From NCBI GenBank assembly GCA_947095585.1, contig OX352763.1, positions 17,781,462-17,845,461 of the forward strand: a DNA stretch of 64,000 bases, given 5' to 3'. The notes beneath the pieces were generated by a model. The model was not told the origin of the DNA. It made no database searches and was given only the letters and a program-made list of their open reading frames with translations. The position numbers and the translations under genes are program-made. Source of the DNA: Nephrocerus scutellatus. Its lineage: Eukaryota > Arthropoda > Insecta > Diptera > Pipunculidae. Below, in pieces: positions 33,341 through 43,310 of the stretch (the first letter of the stretch is position 1; each line of letters opens with the position of its first letter).

Positions 33341-34600
33341 TTCAGAGACTAGAGTGTACATCGGGCAAAATTCTACCCTACAAGCCTAACCAGAGGATTA
33401 CTGGCTTAGGCAGAACCAGGTTATTTAGCCAGAAGAGAAAAAGAAGTCCAATAAAAGAAGAAAAAAGAAGGATTAAGATGTTGGCTTGGTAAAGATACCA
33501 ATAATAAGAGCGATCCCGTCAGACATTCGTGGGGCTCTTATTTCAACGTTATTTTCATCGCTAACAATTCATAACTGACAATGCCAAGAAACATCTTTAT
33601 CTGTCAGGTCGGTCCACCTCAATTTTGACCTTTTGTTTTGCCCATCGCTCCATTTATCTATCCGTCTATTGGACACCGCTGTTCACCGCTCGATATTCCG
33701 ACAGGAGACATTTGCGCGGCTTCCTGTACATACAAAGGAATACCATTGGTATTATCTGTCAAACACTCGGATTGGCAGATCATTAATTCGCATCTCACCA
33801 GAACATATTTACTGAATTTTCCCGATTGCTGACCATAATATTGGGTGGTGGTAGTGTGCCATTAATGTCAGTAATGTCTCTCTGAAATATAAACTCGTAT
33901 ACATCCACTTAATCTGTCAGATTATCATTGGACTGTCATTATTATTTGTCCTTTTGGCCAAAACAAACAAAAGTAGTTCCGCAGATTCCATAGACGCTCC
34001 TCATTCTAATATCAAAAGTCGGTGAGCTGCTCCACTGCGTCTCACTTGAGTGCGACTCGCTCTCCTGTTATAAATTATAATGCTTGCACAGAGATGTAGA
34101 TGCAACTTATGGAGCAGCAGATAGGTGCTGAAATGTTGAAAGCAAAATCAGCTACCGCCGTCACCAGAGTTTACTGCAACATTCGCCTCCGAATCGATGT
34201 ACAATTCAAATGCAGCTCTGCAACTTTCCTTTTAACGTTGGAGCGGATCTGTTCTGTCTTGAAGCTAAGCCAATGGTACTAGATGATATTAGCATATAGT
34301 TGGTGTGGTAGGAAGGGGTTACTGCTGCTGATGAACCTCCGCCTGCTGGTTGAGTACAATTATGAGTCCAATTCTGGCTTTCGCGCGGAGCTAATGAATC
34401 TATTATTACGATGATTATTTTTTATGGTTACAGAGACTTCCATTAAAAATGATACTCGGTTTATGATACTCATACAAGGTATGTGGCCACAAATGTTCGA
34501 CAAAAAAAATCACTTTTTGATTTGTCCAGTTTTTTTATCTTACTGATTTTCAAAGTTGATCTAATCGGAATTTAATTTTCTCCGAGTGAGGTGAACATAC
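33340..34600. other. Repeat-poor non-coding DNA
   Basis: No recognised domain, repeat or promoter pair. Mixed composition, with frames up to about 64 codons lacking any family likeness. Confidence 0.4.
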
Positions 34601-34726
34601 GCAAATTTAGCTTTCTTCAACGCCAGATTGAAGAGGACGCAGCTGTAAATGTAGATATATGTGCATGGGCTTGATAATGATCCAGATATTTTTATTTGGC
34701 TTTTAGCATTGGTCATCGTCTACCTA
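34600..34726 (-). mobile_element. LINE-A fragment, left of LINE-B insertion
   Basis: Phrases TTCTTCAACGCCAGATTGAA, GGGCTTGATAATGATCC and TTTTTATTTGGC match the LINE-A RT region seen at 13,735-13,860 and 58,485-58,580. It ends in the 11-bp duplicated target TCGTCTACCTA at 34,716-34,726. Confidence 0.8.
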
Positions 34727-35568
34727 GGTAGGTAGGTAGGTAGGTATATGTAGGTCCTCGCTGACTTCGCGAAGTCCTCAAGTAGCGCTATAGAGCGCCG
34801 TTTTGCAACGCAACGAAAAATAGTTGTGTGTATTTATATCCAACCTGTAGCATTAAGCTACGATATCAGATTTGTAATGCCGTACTCTAAAAGTTCCTTC
34901 AGGTCACAAAAGAAGGGATAACTTAGTTTGCCGAAACGAGGAACCACAAGTGCCGGACACTTGCAAAGAAAATGAATGAGAGTTTCTTTCTCATTCACAT
35001 CTAAACAGTTCCTGCAAAAGGTATTGTGGGGGATTCCCAGTTTGGCTGCGTGCCTGCCCACCGGCCAGTGGCCCGTGGTTATTGCAACCACTCTGGAAAT
35101 ATATTTCCGAGATCTGAAGATCAGCTCGGTGGATTTGCTTTCATTATAGGAAGGCCACATCGCTTTCGACGTGGTGCAATTGGTCAAATTGCTTCACCAT
35201 AGCTGTGCTTCGGTGGGAAGGAAGGAGAGAATACGTTCCCTAACGGAGCTTAGAGGAGAGCTGACTGTCTCAGCGCAGTCCATGTCCAGCGTGACGCCCT
35301 TCTTCGCCAGTACGTCAGCCCTCTCATTGCCGTCAATCTTTCTGTGCCCCAGAACCCAAACTAGGGTCGAGACTATGCGTCCTGGCACAACCTCACGAGC
35401 TTTGAATTGTTGCCTTATAAGCAGAATGGCTATCTACACATATACCAACCTTGCTCGCTATTGCAGTATTGTGAGATAGGGTCCTACACGCCCTCTCTTA
35501 TCGCTAATATCACCGTCAGGCAGAGACTAGCAGAGTCGGGTAGCTTGTAGGATCTTGATAGGTTAGCG
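34727..35568 (-). mobile_element. LINE-B 3' fragment with target-site duplication and tetranucleotide tail
   Basis: An 842-base insertion flanked by the direct repeat TCGTCTACCTA (34,716-34,726 and 35,569-35,579). On the minus strand it is 5'-truncated inside RNase H and ends in a CTAC tetranucleotide tail rather than poly-A (plus strand GGTA units from 34,727). Coding pieces: LGHRKIDGNERADVLAKKG (35,194-35,388), the RNase H C-terminus, and 34,858-35,187 with TTGHWPVGRHAAKLGIP and a terminal C-x2-C...H...C zinc-finger-like block (FCRNCLDVNEKETLIHFLCK). Simple-repeat tails are known in the I/LOA clades. Confidence 0.85.
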
Positions 35569-35800
35569 TCGTCTACCTAAATAGTCGTATCAATTTATTT
35601 GGGAGTGCGAATCCTATCATGGCATTTTTTACCGCTACTTCTTTGGCTATGCTAACATAGGGGGCTTTAAAGTCTCTAAGCAGATGGTGTAGTAAGTGGT
35701 GGTACTCTATACATCCTCTTCCGAAGGGTGCAACTATATTACCGATTGTATTGGTTGTCCTCGAAATTTTTAGACTTCTTTTGCATAAAGTAATCACTCT
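35569..35800 (-). mobile_element. LINE-A fragment, right of LINE-B insertion
   Basis: Begins with the second target copy and continues AATAGTCGTATCAATTTATT, GGCTATGCTAACATAGGGGG and CTTTAAAGTCTCTAAGCAGA. It reads on from 34,600-34,726 as one LINE-A RT segment interrupted by LINE-B. Confidence 0.8.
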
Positions 35801-35999
35801 AAAAGTTCGAGTTGGAGTTAGTTGGAGTCTAACTTATCGTTGAAAGAATTTGATGTCTTTTTTAAAGCGTTTTCAAGCCATTACGGTTGTCCAATTGAAT
35901 TAATAAACAAATAAAAAAAAAGTACCCGGGCAATTCATCCACAATCTACTAGGCTGCGATACCTTGGTGATAGGAAACATAAGCCAGTATTACCTTGAT

Positions 36000-36180
36000 A
36001 GATTCTCAAGCAGAAGTACATGCAATCGAAAGATGTGTTCACTTTAATCTGGAAAAGAACTACGTGAGGCAGAAAATAGCCATCATGACAGACAGCCAAG
36101 CTGCGCTTAAAGCCCTTGATGCATTCATTATCACGTCAACACTAGTGGCCAAGCCGAGACTCTGATACTGGGTATATTAG
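36000..36180 (+). pseudogene. LINE RNase H fragment, plus strand
   Basis: The frame reads FQAEVHAIERCVHFNLE, then KIAIMTDSQAALKALDAFII, then a decayed VAKPRL. AEV..I...C and DSQAALKAL are the second and third conserved RNase H blocks of I/LOA/R1-type LINEs. The rest of the element is not recognisable around it, apart from doubtful traces to 36,260. Confidence 0.65.
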
Positions 36181-36259
36181 ACTCCAGCACCCACATCAGA
36201 TTCACACATTGATCTATTGGGGTTACAAGACCAAACTTCTGGAGTATAGTACTGGTTCA

Positions 36260-36990
36260 CAATGAGACCATATGTCGCGGTCAAATATTTCTACCTTAAA
36301 TTATTTAATAGTTTCTGGTCATTGATTATTGAGAGCTTATCGATTCCGGTTAGACCCATTAGATCACCAGATTAACTAGCACCAACCTCCAAGACAGGCA
36401 CATCTTTCAAGTATTTTGGACCATCAAACAGTAGATCACAATAATAGAGTTTCGGCTCTGTTAAAAGTTGTAAAAGTGTCCAAATGTCATGCTGAAAATA
36501 TTATTTTGTTTTTAAAAAGTTTCTTGAGAGCAAGCATTTGGTCCTTCGAGCCAAATAAAAATACGATATTATAGAAAAAATGTTCTAGTCCGCTTTTTGG
36601 GGAATTCTCTATTGTAGATTAAGTCCAATGTCTTTTTCATTTGTATCATACCCTGCGTGACGCTCGCCAGTCACGCTGGTTTCTTTCTCCTCTTCTTCTC
36701 GCGTTTAAAATTAAAAAGATAAAAAGAATGTTTGCTGTCAGTTAACTTTCAAATTTGTCTTTTTATTTTCGGTCTATTTTTGGTTCTTAATAATGCAGAG
36801 ATGATTAATACTTCTTTTTTTTTGGATTGACCCTTGCCCATATGACTGAAACTGCGACCTAAAAAGATCTATTTTATCAAATGAAAGGTTCGGTATAGTG
36901 AAACAAATTCGACGTAGTCAAACGGAAGTATTTCTTCAACTACCATCGGCTGATCATCAATGGTGTTCGAATGGAATAAGACCAGCTACA
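36260..36990. other. Non-coding AT-rich DNA
   Basis: Nothing recognised on either strand. Confidence 0.35.
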
Positions 36991-37865
36991 GGGTAGCTAG
37001 AAAATAGGAAGTGGTCAAAACTGAAATATTTGTTAGACTTTCAGAAAATAATACGTTGTTAGGAATGAGCTTAAAAAAGAAAGAAATAATTTGTTTGGAA
37101 GGAATACATTCGGTTTCCCCAAATGAAACAGGAGAAGGTTCGATGTACTTAACAAGAACAACGTGATCAGAATTCTCTTCCCTCATGCTTGCATTTTCCC
37201 GTCCAATATCGTCTCTTATTTGCATAAACGGTCTGGGAATTATTTTGCTTCTGGTGAAAATAAAGTAATCATAATAATACATATATTCTTTGTATAAGAT
37301 AGTAAACCGGAGCTTCTCATATGGATAGGTTATAAATCAATCTAAAGACTGAATTAGCTTAAATGGATTTTAGTTTCATGAAACACCCCTGTTTTTTTAC
37401 TTTTCCTTCTAAAACTACCACTATAAATAAAAACAAAATCTCAAAGTTACGCTATCGTAAGCCGAGCGCTAAATAATTGTTTTATAATAAGTCCCATTAA
37501 ATTCTGAGCGGTGGAAGTCGAGATATACGAGTGGACAAACAAACAAACAAACACACGCAATCTGAAAAAAACATTTATTTGCCCTGATTATTAGCTTCAC
37601 CCTTTGGGTTCGCAATAATTAATTAAAAAAAAAAAAAAAAAACAGTTTCTTAGTTGGCACAATCCGTCTATGAGATTCAAACGCATAACCTTGCGATTTG
37701 TCGATAGTGCTCTTGTTGTAAATGGGTTGCAAATGGTGTTATATTAGTTTTGTATCACTATGACTAAGTTTTATTGTATGACTTTATATGGTTAGTGACG
37801 TAGTTAATATAATTTATCTAAATTAACTTCGTTACAAATTTAAAACCTCGATTTCAAATATGCTA
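36990..37865 (-). repeat. Unknown dispersed repeat X, minus-strand copy
   Basis: Inverted partner of 19,040-19,640. On the minus strand it begins near AACGAAGTTAATTTAG, passes ACGTCACTAACCATATA, a tRNA-like AAATCGCAAGGTTATGCGTT, then about 300 extra bases that begin with an A18 run (37,625-37,642 plus-strand A tract) and include ACAAACAAACAAACA, and ends in a frame of up to 98 codons containing IIPRPFMQIRDDIGRENASM. The frame is longer and cleaner than in the partner, so this copy may lie nearer the ancestral protein. I do not recognise that protein. Confidence 0.6.
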
Positions 37866-38750
37866 ATCGTTTGTACTTAGAAATAACTGTGCACAAGGTG
37901 TCAACAACTTGGAGAAGTTATTTCCTGCGTATTATATGCAGCAAAGAAGCTTGTAAATGCTCCAGTCCCCCGTTGAAAAGCATCACTACAAAAAAAAATG
38001 TCCAAAGCGGCGGCATTTCTCAGCTTCAAGCTGATAAGTCTCATTACCTGTATATCGACTCCACTCGAAGATACAATTTCCTGCATTGTCGTCTTTGTGG
38101 AATGTTGTAAGCCAATTAACTTGGTATTTTCTTTTTCTTTTACGTAAATACCTCTCTCTATTGACCACGACCACACAATCTAACTATGGAGCTGGTGTTT
38201 AGCAATACACGGAGCACGGAAGGGTCGTATTGCATTTATCTCGTATAGATAATCTGCTACAACAGAGGGAATTGTAGATTACACCTTAATAAAAACAAAC
38301 AACAACAACTGCGAATGCTTTCAAAATGGAGCAAAATGGGCAAAAGCACAACAAGGCGCTGTCACACAGAAAGATAGAAAAAAAATTGGTTAAGCTTTCA
38401 TGAATATGAATGACAGACTGGACACATTCAAGTACGTCCATTCTATGCACTCCGATAAGTGTAGATCGAGCTAACTACGGACAAAATTCCATTTATTCTT
38501 GGGAAACACGTTGGTTAATGCTGAGTGTTTATTGAGCGCACATACCAGAGGATAAATCGTACCACGCGCTCTAACTGCCACGAGTAGATGAGGAAGACGA
38601 ACGACAGCTTTAACTTGTCCATGGTCATAAGCCAGTCGGTCCTCAATGTGTGCATATTACGGACGTGTGGTGAAAATGAATTACGAATATAGCCGTGTGG
38701 TTGATTATTTGTTTCTTCACTACACTCAAACAAAAAACATACTCCATAGT
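37865..38750. other. Non-coding DNA, unrecognised
   Basis: Frames of 60-92 codons have no domain. A CAA-rich stretch lies near 38,298-38,310. Confidence 0.35.
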
Positions 38751-38754
38751 CACT

Positions 38755-38846
38755 CCACAGAGATTTTAAAACGAGAAAGAGTGTTGGAGACAAAACAGAG
38801 CCCTGTGGAACACCAGCGTTTATGCGGTGAACATTAGATTTTTAAG
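38755..38846 (-). mobile_element. CR1/jockey-type LINE RT scrap
   Basis: The minus strand reads NVHRINAGVPQGSVLSPTLF, the RT motif around GVPQG, then loses all likeness. It abuts a SINE-1 copy on its 5' side, so the SINE probably entered or truncated it. Confidence 0.7.
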
Positions 38847-38847
38847 T

Positions 38848-39235
38848 GGACGCCGTTGCTTTGGTGGTTTTTGCTTCTTTTGCCTTCTGAGCAGGAGGTT
38901 CAGAGTTCGAATCCCAGAAACACAAAAATGTATTTTTCACGGTCTCACCGCTCGCGAATATAAACTTGCCACGGAAAGCTTATCAAATCGCCTTTCGAAT
39001 ACGGCATTAAATTATAGGTCTCTTCCATTTGTGTGCAATAATAAGGCACCGCAACGGTCTGTCGCGTATGTATTTTTTACGGTCTCACCGCTCGCGAATA
39101 TAAACTTGCCACGGAAAGCTTATCAAATCGCCTTTCGAATACGGCATTAAATTGTAGGTCTCTTCCATTTGTGTGCAATAATAAGGCACCGCAACGGTCT
39201 GTCGTCATCAAATTATTATTATTATTACTATTATT
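38848..39235 (+). repeat. SINE-1 copy with tandemly doubled 3' body
   Basis: Head: GCAGGAGGTTCAGAGTTCGA with the B-box GAGTTCGAATCCC. The body, from GGTCTCACCGCTCGCGAATA to GCACCGCAACGGTCTGTCG, is present twice with a 140-base period (38,941 and 39,081). The two bodies are almost identical; I noticed one substitution (ATTATAGG versus ATTGTAGG). The array ends in (ATT)n at about 39,211-39,236. Confidence 0.85.
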
Positions 39236-39429
39236 AGATTTGAAAATGATCAATATGACGTGAGTTAAATGGTCACAGACTAACTCTGGAACGCCTGGAC
39301 CAATTTTAACCAAACTTTGCACATATCACATACAATCTGGAATCAAACACTGGTGGAGAGGTTGGTTAATGATGATGGCAGGGGAGCATTCTATATTAGT
39401 GTCGATTCCACAGTTCTTGGGGTCACTGA

Positions 39430-40255
39430 GATGGTAGTTATGGTAAAGGTGGTTGATGGGGTGGATGGTGTTCGATGATGGGTTAGGTGAATCATGCAAG
39501 GCGGTGGATGGTAAGAGGTTTTCGTTATTGGTGCCGATGGATGGGTTGGTAGTTCACTGTAGAGGTGGGCGATGGGGATGGGATTGGATTGGGATGAGTA
39601 GGTTAGATGGATGTGTGATCATTTTGCACTCAGTCGGAATGGAAGGGGGATCAATGGTGAGGGAGTTAATAGGTGGTGGGGTTCGATGGTGGAATGGGTC
39701 TATGATGGATTAGTCGACGGATGGGTTGGTAGGTCGCTGGGGAGTGGTTGATCGATGGGTGGTCAGTGGGGTGGGGATCGGTTGGCAGGGTGATCATTGC
39801 AGAAGGGGTCGGTGGAGGGAGTTTAATTAATGGGGTTGATCGGAGTGCGGTGGGGGTGATGTTTCTGTGGAATCAAGATTTTTCCGACCGGGCAACGTCG
39901 GGTTACCCGGGTTGCTGTGGAGGAGGACAATAAATTAGAAGTATGTTCAATAGATGAAGCCGATCAATTAGGAGTATTAAATAAGAAGATGGAAGGCGGA
40001 TCAGTGAGCAGGGACGATGGTTGGGTGGGTCGATGATGTAGGTTGTTGATGGTTGTCTTTGTCGTTGTTGGTGCCGATTGGTGTTGGGCCTATAGATGGG
40101 TTGGTAGGTCGATGGAGAGTGGTAGGTGGGAGGGGATTGGTGAGGAGGGTGGTCATTGAGTAAAGGGTCAATGGAGAGGGTTTGGTCATTGTGGTTAATC
40201 AGAGTATGGTGTGAGGGGGCGATGTTTCTGTCGAATCAATATTTTTTTACTGACC
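39430..40255 (+). repeat. G/T-rich degenerate repeat block
   Basis: The plus strand is strongly G over C. GATGGGTTGGTAG(T/G)(T/C) recurs at about 39,539, 39,720 and 40,096. A longer phrase, GGGTG(A/G)TCATTG through GGGCGATGTTTCTGT-like and GAATCAA, recurs with a spacing near 358 bases (39,789 and 40,147). Frames crossing the block, such as 39,453-39,713 with Met/Gly/Trp-rich translation, are composition artefacts. Confidence 0.75.
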
Positions 40256-40259
40256 TGTT

Positions 40260-41800
40260 TATCCCGTTTAATGTTCAAGAGATGCGAAAAGGCATTGCAA
40301 AAGAGTTTTTAGATTAAAGTGTAACATGTCTGCTTGGAAGTGACCTATCTTTCGATCAGTGACCTATCTTTCGATCAGATTAGTATATATTTACGTTTTT
40401 GGCACATTTTTCCGAGGCAAAGAAGTATCTATTTTCTTCGACGCGTGGTTTCCGGTCACTAGCCGACCAGAAGCCGCCACATAAACGACTATAGAACTGC
40501 TTTTAATTCGTGTCAGTGTGAATGAATGAGTTTTCATTATCATGAGATTTTTTGCTGTGTATGAAAACTTGACGTTCGCATTGTTTTTGTTGCTTTGCTT
40601 TTATTGATGGCATGAAATTGTCCTGTCCATCAGTGTGGCTGCGACGACGATGGCCACACAGCTTAATTGGTTTCCTATTAAGGAATTAATTCATGGCTGA
40701 CGTCTTTTCTGTTGTTCTTGTCGCTTCAGTGTGTGTGAATGAATGTTGTTGTCACGGCGGACTAGGAACAAAATAACGTTGGAACCCTCTGGTTCATCAA
40801 TCGAATCGAATAACCCAGAAGAATGCATGCTCATGTGAACTGTAAATAATATCCGATTAGACACAATGATGCAGGTGGTTCAGGTGATGTGATGATTCCC
40901 TTTGGTGAACAATTAAAGTTGAGATCAAATGAGAATGGATTCAGACACCACAGCACTGATCTCTTATCTTATTAGGAGTATTAGTTGAACAATTTTTTAC
41001 TTGCGTGGCGGATGAGTCTCCATCAATTTAGACTGATGTAGTGAAGCCGGCAAAGTGCACGCACCGCACATGCGCGACGGTAGAGAGACGTGCGCAAATC
41101 ACCTCCACAACACAAAAAAGAAATCTCCCTTTTCTATTTCGCGAGGCTCACGCATTTTATCCCTTCGCGCCGCAAAATCAATCAGAGGCGCCATTAACAA
41201 AGCTATCGCCACCTGTTTGTGATTAAGGTGTTCGTGCGCTCCTCCACTCTACTTTACTGAGTGTGCTCACAAGATTGCCTCCTTGAAGCCATCACGGTTG
41301 TCGCGTCGTCATCGATGACAGGCCATTATTGCAAGCGCACTGTCTGTCGAGAGTGGATCTCACTGATCGGGTGATAAATGGTTGAAGCCCTCTTTCCGTG
41401 TATGCCACATGGGTCACATTGGATGCCTGTCTTGCTTACTCGTCTTATGGTTGCTAATTCCGCGTGGATCACTTCTTTCCGATAAAAATTTTGCACTTAA
41501 TGCACTCTCGGACAATAGCCTCAAGATGAAGCACATAATTATTATTTTTTTTCGGTTGTTAAGTGATAGACAGAAGGAGTGAAAGAGATAGAGGACACCA
41601 GCAACAGACATCACCCAGCGGAGCGGATTCTTATCAATTCCAGTCATCCTTACAGGCGTTTTCTGTGAAGCAGTGGTGGTGATCGCTATTCGCGCTCGCA
41701 ACCAATTAACTGCAATTATGCATTTCTGGTTTGTTGCTACCATCAACGACCAACTTTCAAGATCCACTCGCACTCCTCAATCGTTTTTGGACGAATCGAC
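40260..41800. other. Repeat-poor non-coding DNA upstream of the possible exon
   Basis: Mixed composition, no transposon recognised. The short phrase CTATCTTTCGATCAG is directly repeated near 40,347-40,378. Short frames on both strands have no family. It may be regulatory DNA for the exon candidate at 41,936, but I see no defined promoter pair. Confidence 0.35.
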
Positions 41801-41935
41801 ACGGTGGAGGCCGCGATGTATAATGGTAACAAGAACATGTCGTCGTGCGCCTTTGCCACCCACTTAGGCTGTCAGTTTTCCATCCGGGTAATAATAATAA
41901 TTTTAGGGATATTACAATTTATTGTTCCACTTAAC

Positions 41936-42034
41936 ATGGCAAGGAGGTGGAGCAGCAGCATCGCTGTTGTGTGCTGTGTAATAATTGCATTCGCCGTCGT
42001 GTGTTCTGCTGATTCTCCCGCTGTGCACGTGTAA
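41936..42034 (+). CDS. Possible first coding exon: signal-peptide-like 32-residue frame
   Basis: The ATG at 41,936 stands in a good fly context (TTAACATGG). The frame begins MARRWSSS, then a hydrophobic core IAVVCCVIIAFAVVCS, then ADSPAVHV before TAA at 42,032-42,034. This is a classic signal peptide: basic start, 15-residue hydrophobic stretch, likely cleavage after CSA. A GT at 42,029 (CAC|GTGTAA) or 42,031 (CGT|GTAATA) could be a splice donor just before the stop, which would make this the first coding exon of a secreted or membrane protein. An acceptor-like TTTTAG lies at 41,901-41,906. Upstream in-frame ATGs exist from 41,816 but their translation looks non-coding. The partner exons were not found and I do not recognise the protein. 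Confidence 0.35.
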   Translation: MARRWSSSIAVVCCVIIAFAVVCSADSPAVHV

Positions 42035-42780
42035 TATTAATGCTCACATGCCACGAACATGGATTGAAGCTGCTTTGGCTTTGGTGGCGTTGACTTTGGA
42101 TATAAATGCCAAAACGTTCAAATGGAATCTGATGTCTGGTGGTATCTGGTTTTCATGTCGCATTAAGGACGAGAGCGCATTATGGTGTCGTTCGGTCGGC
42201 GGCATATGTTTGTTGTAAATCTCATATAACTGATTGATGGCAGCACTACTAGTGTATGTGTATGCATTAACCCATTAAGCGGGTTAAACATTTTGCAAAC
42301 TGGGGACTTATTTGCAGTTTTACAGTCACGCATTATAGACGTTTATTTGATAAAATCGAGTTAAATATCGCTATTTCAAGTCGCCTCCAACTGATGGTGG
42401 AGTTAAAGTAAAAAAAAATCTTAACAACCTTCATAGATCGCACGCTTGATTTGAAAATGGCTTTTGTGGCACAAAAGAATTAAACAAAAATTAGAAATGC
42501 GATGGTGGCACAGAATAATGTGATTTTTATTAAAATTTTTATGATTAGGTACAAAAAAACTCGAAAGCGGTAAGCTTATAGCCTATTGCTATACTGCTTA
42601 TTTATGCTAATTGCCGTGAAGTCTAGTCGGGTTTAAGAAGAAATAAATCAGACTTAACTATCCATCCCATATTTCTATTAATTAGCAAAAAACAGAGTAT
42701 GAAGATAAACAGGGGAATTATTCAGCTAATGGCTGGTCAATACTATTGTCGTCATACCAGGTAGTATGCAGGCGAGTAAT
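42035..42780. other. Non-coding DNA, possible intron start
   Basis: AT-rich, no domain recognised. It would be intron if the exon at 41,936 is real. Confidence 0.35.
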
Positions 42781-43310
42781 AACTCTTCTGGACTGGAATT
42801 GACGATCATTAAACGTCTTTGCGGTGGTCTACGGCCTCTCCTAAGTATGGATTAAAAGGAGCTCAGAAGATATGAAAGAATAGCTCACAGACTAAAGAAA
42901 GCAGCTTGTGAGAAGAATCACGTCCGTGAACTCGACTGACTGTACCAGGGGATGAAGTCTTACCAAAAATTCCGCTGTATGACGCAATATATACCGCGTT
43001 CCACATGCACATGTGCTAAGAGAATCACAAATACAGTAATCTGATCGCTGACCTCAAAGGCATCTTGCAGCTAGTGGAAGATTACTTTAACGATTTACTA
43101 AATGGCCAACTAACTCAGGAATTTGAGGCTTCACCAATGACCGACAAACACACTGTGCAGCCTCATAGATGAAGTTAAAAATAATTAGACCTCGGGATCA
43201 GATTGTATCCAAAGGTAGCTGATTAAATCTGGAGAGTTCACATTACAACAAGCAATAAATGAGTGAAAGTATAGGAGGTTGAGAACACACATCCCAGGAA
43301 GTACAGTGAC
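42780..43310 (+). mobile_element. LINE-A copy, linker to RT start
   Basis: Plus-strand blocks: RLKKAACEKNHVRELD, a TATGACGCAATATATACCGC phrase shared with 49,015 and 14,375, CTAAATGGCCAACTAACTCA, and PTNTLCSLIDEVKNN matching the IDEVSRAINRLKNN block. Stops and shifts are dense. It ends where LINE-B-like sequence begins at about 43,310. Confidence 0.75.

Noticed and set aside
39453..39933. Met/Gly/Trp-rich frames
   Set aside because: They result from the G/T-rich repeat block.
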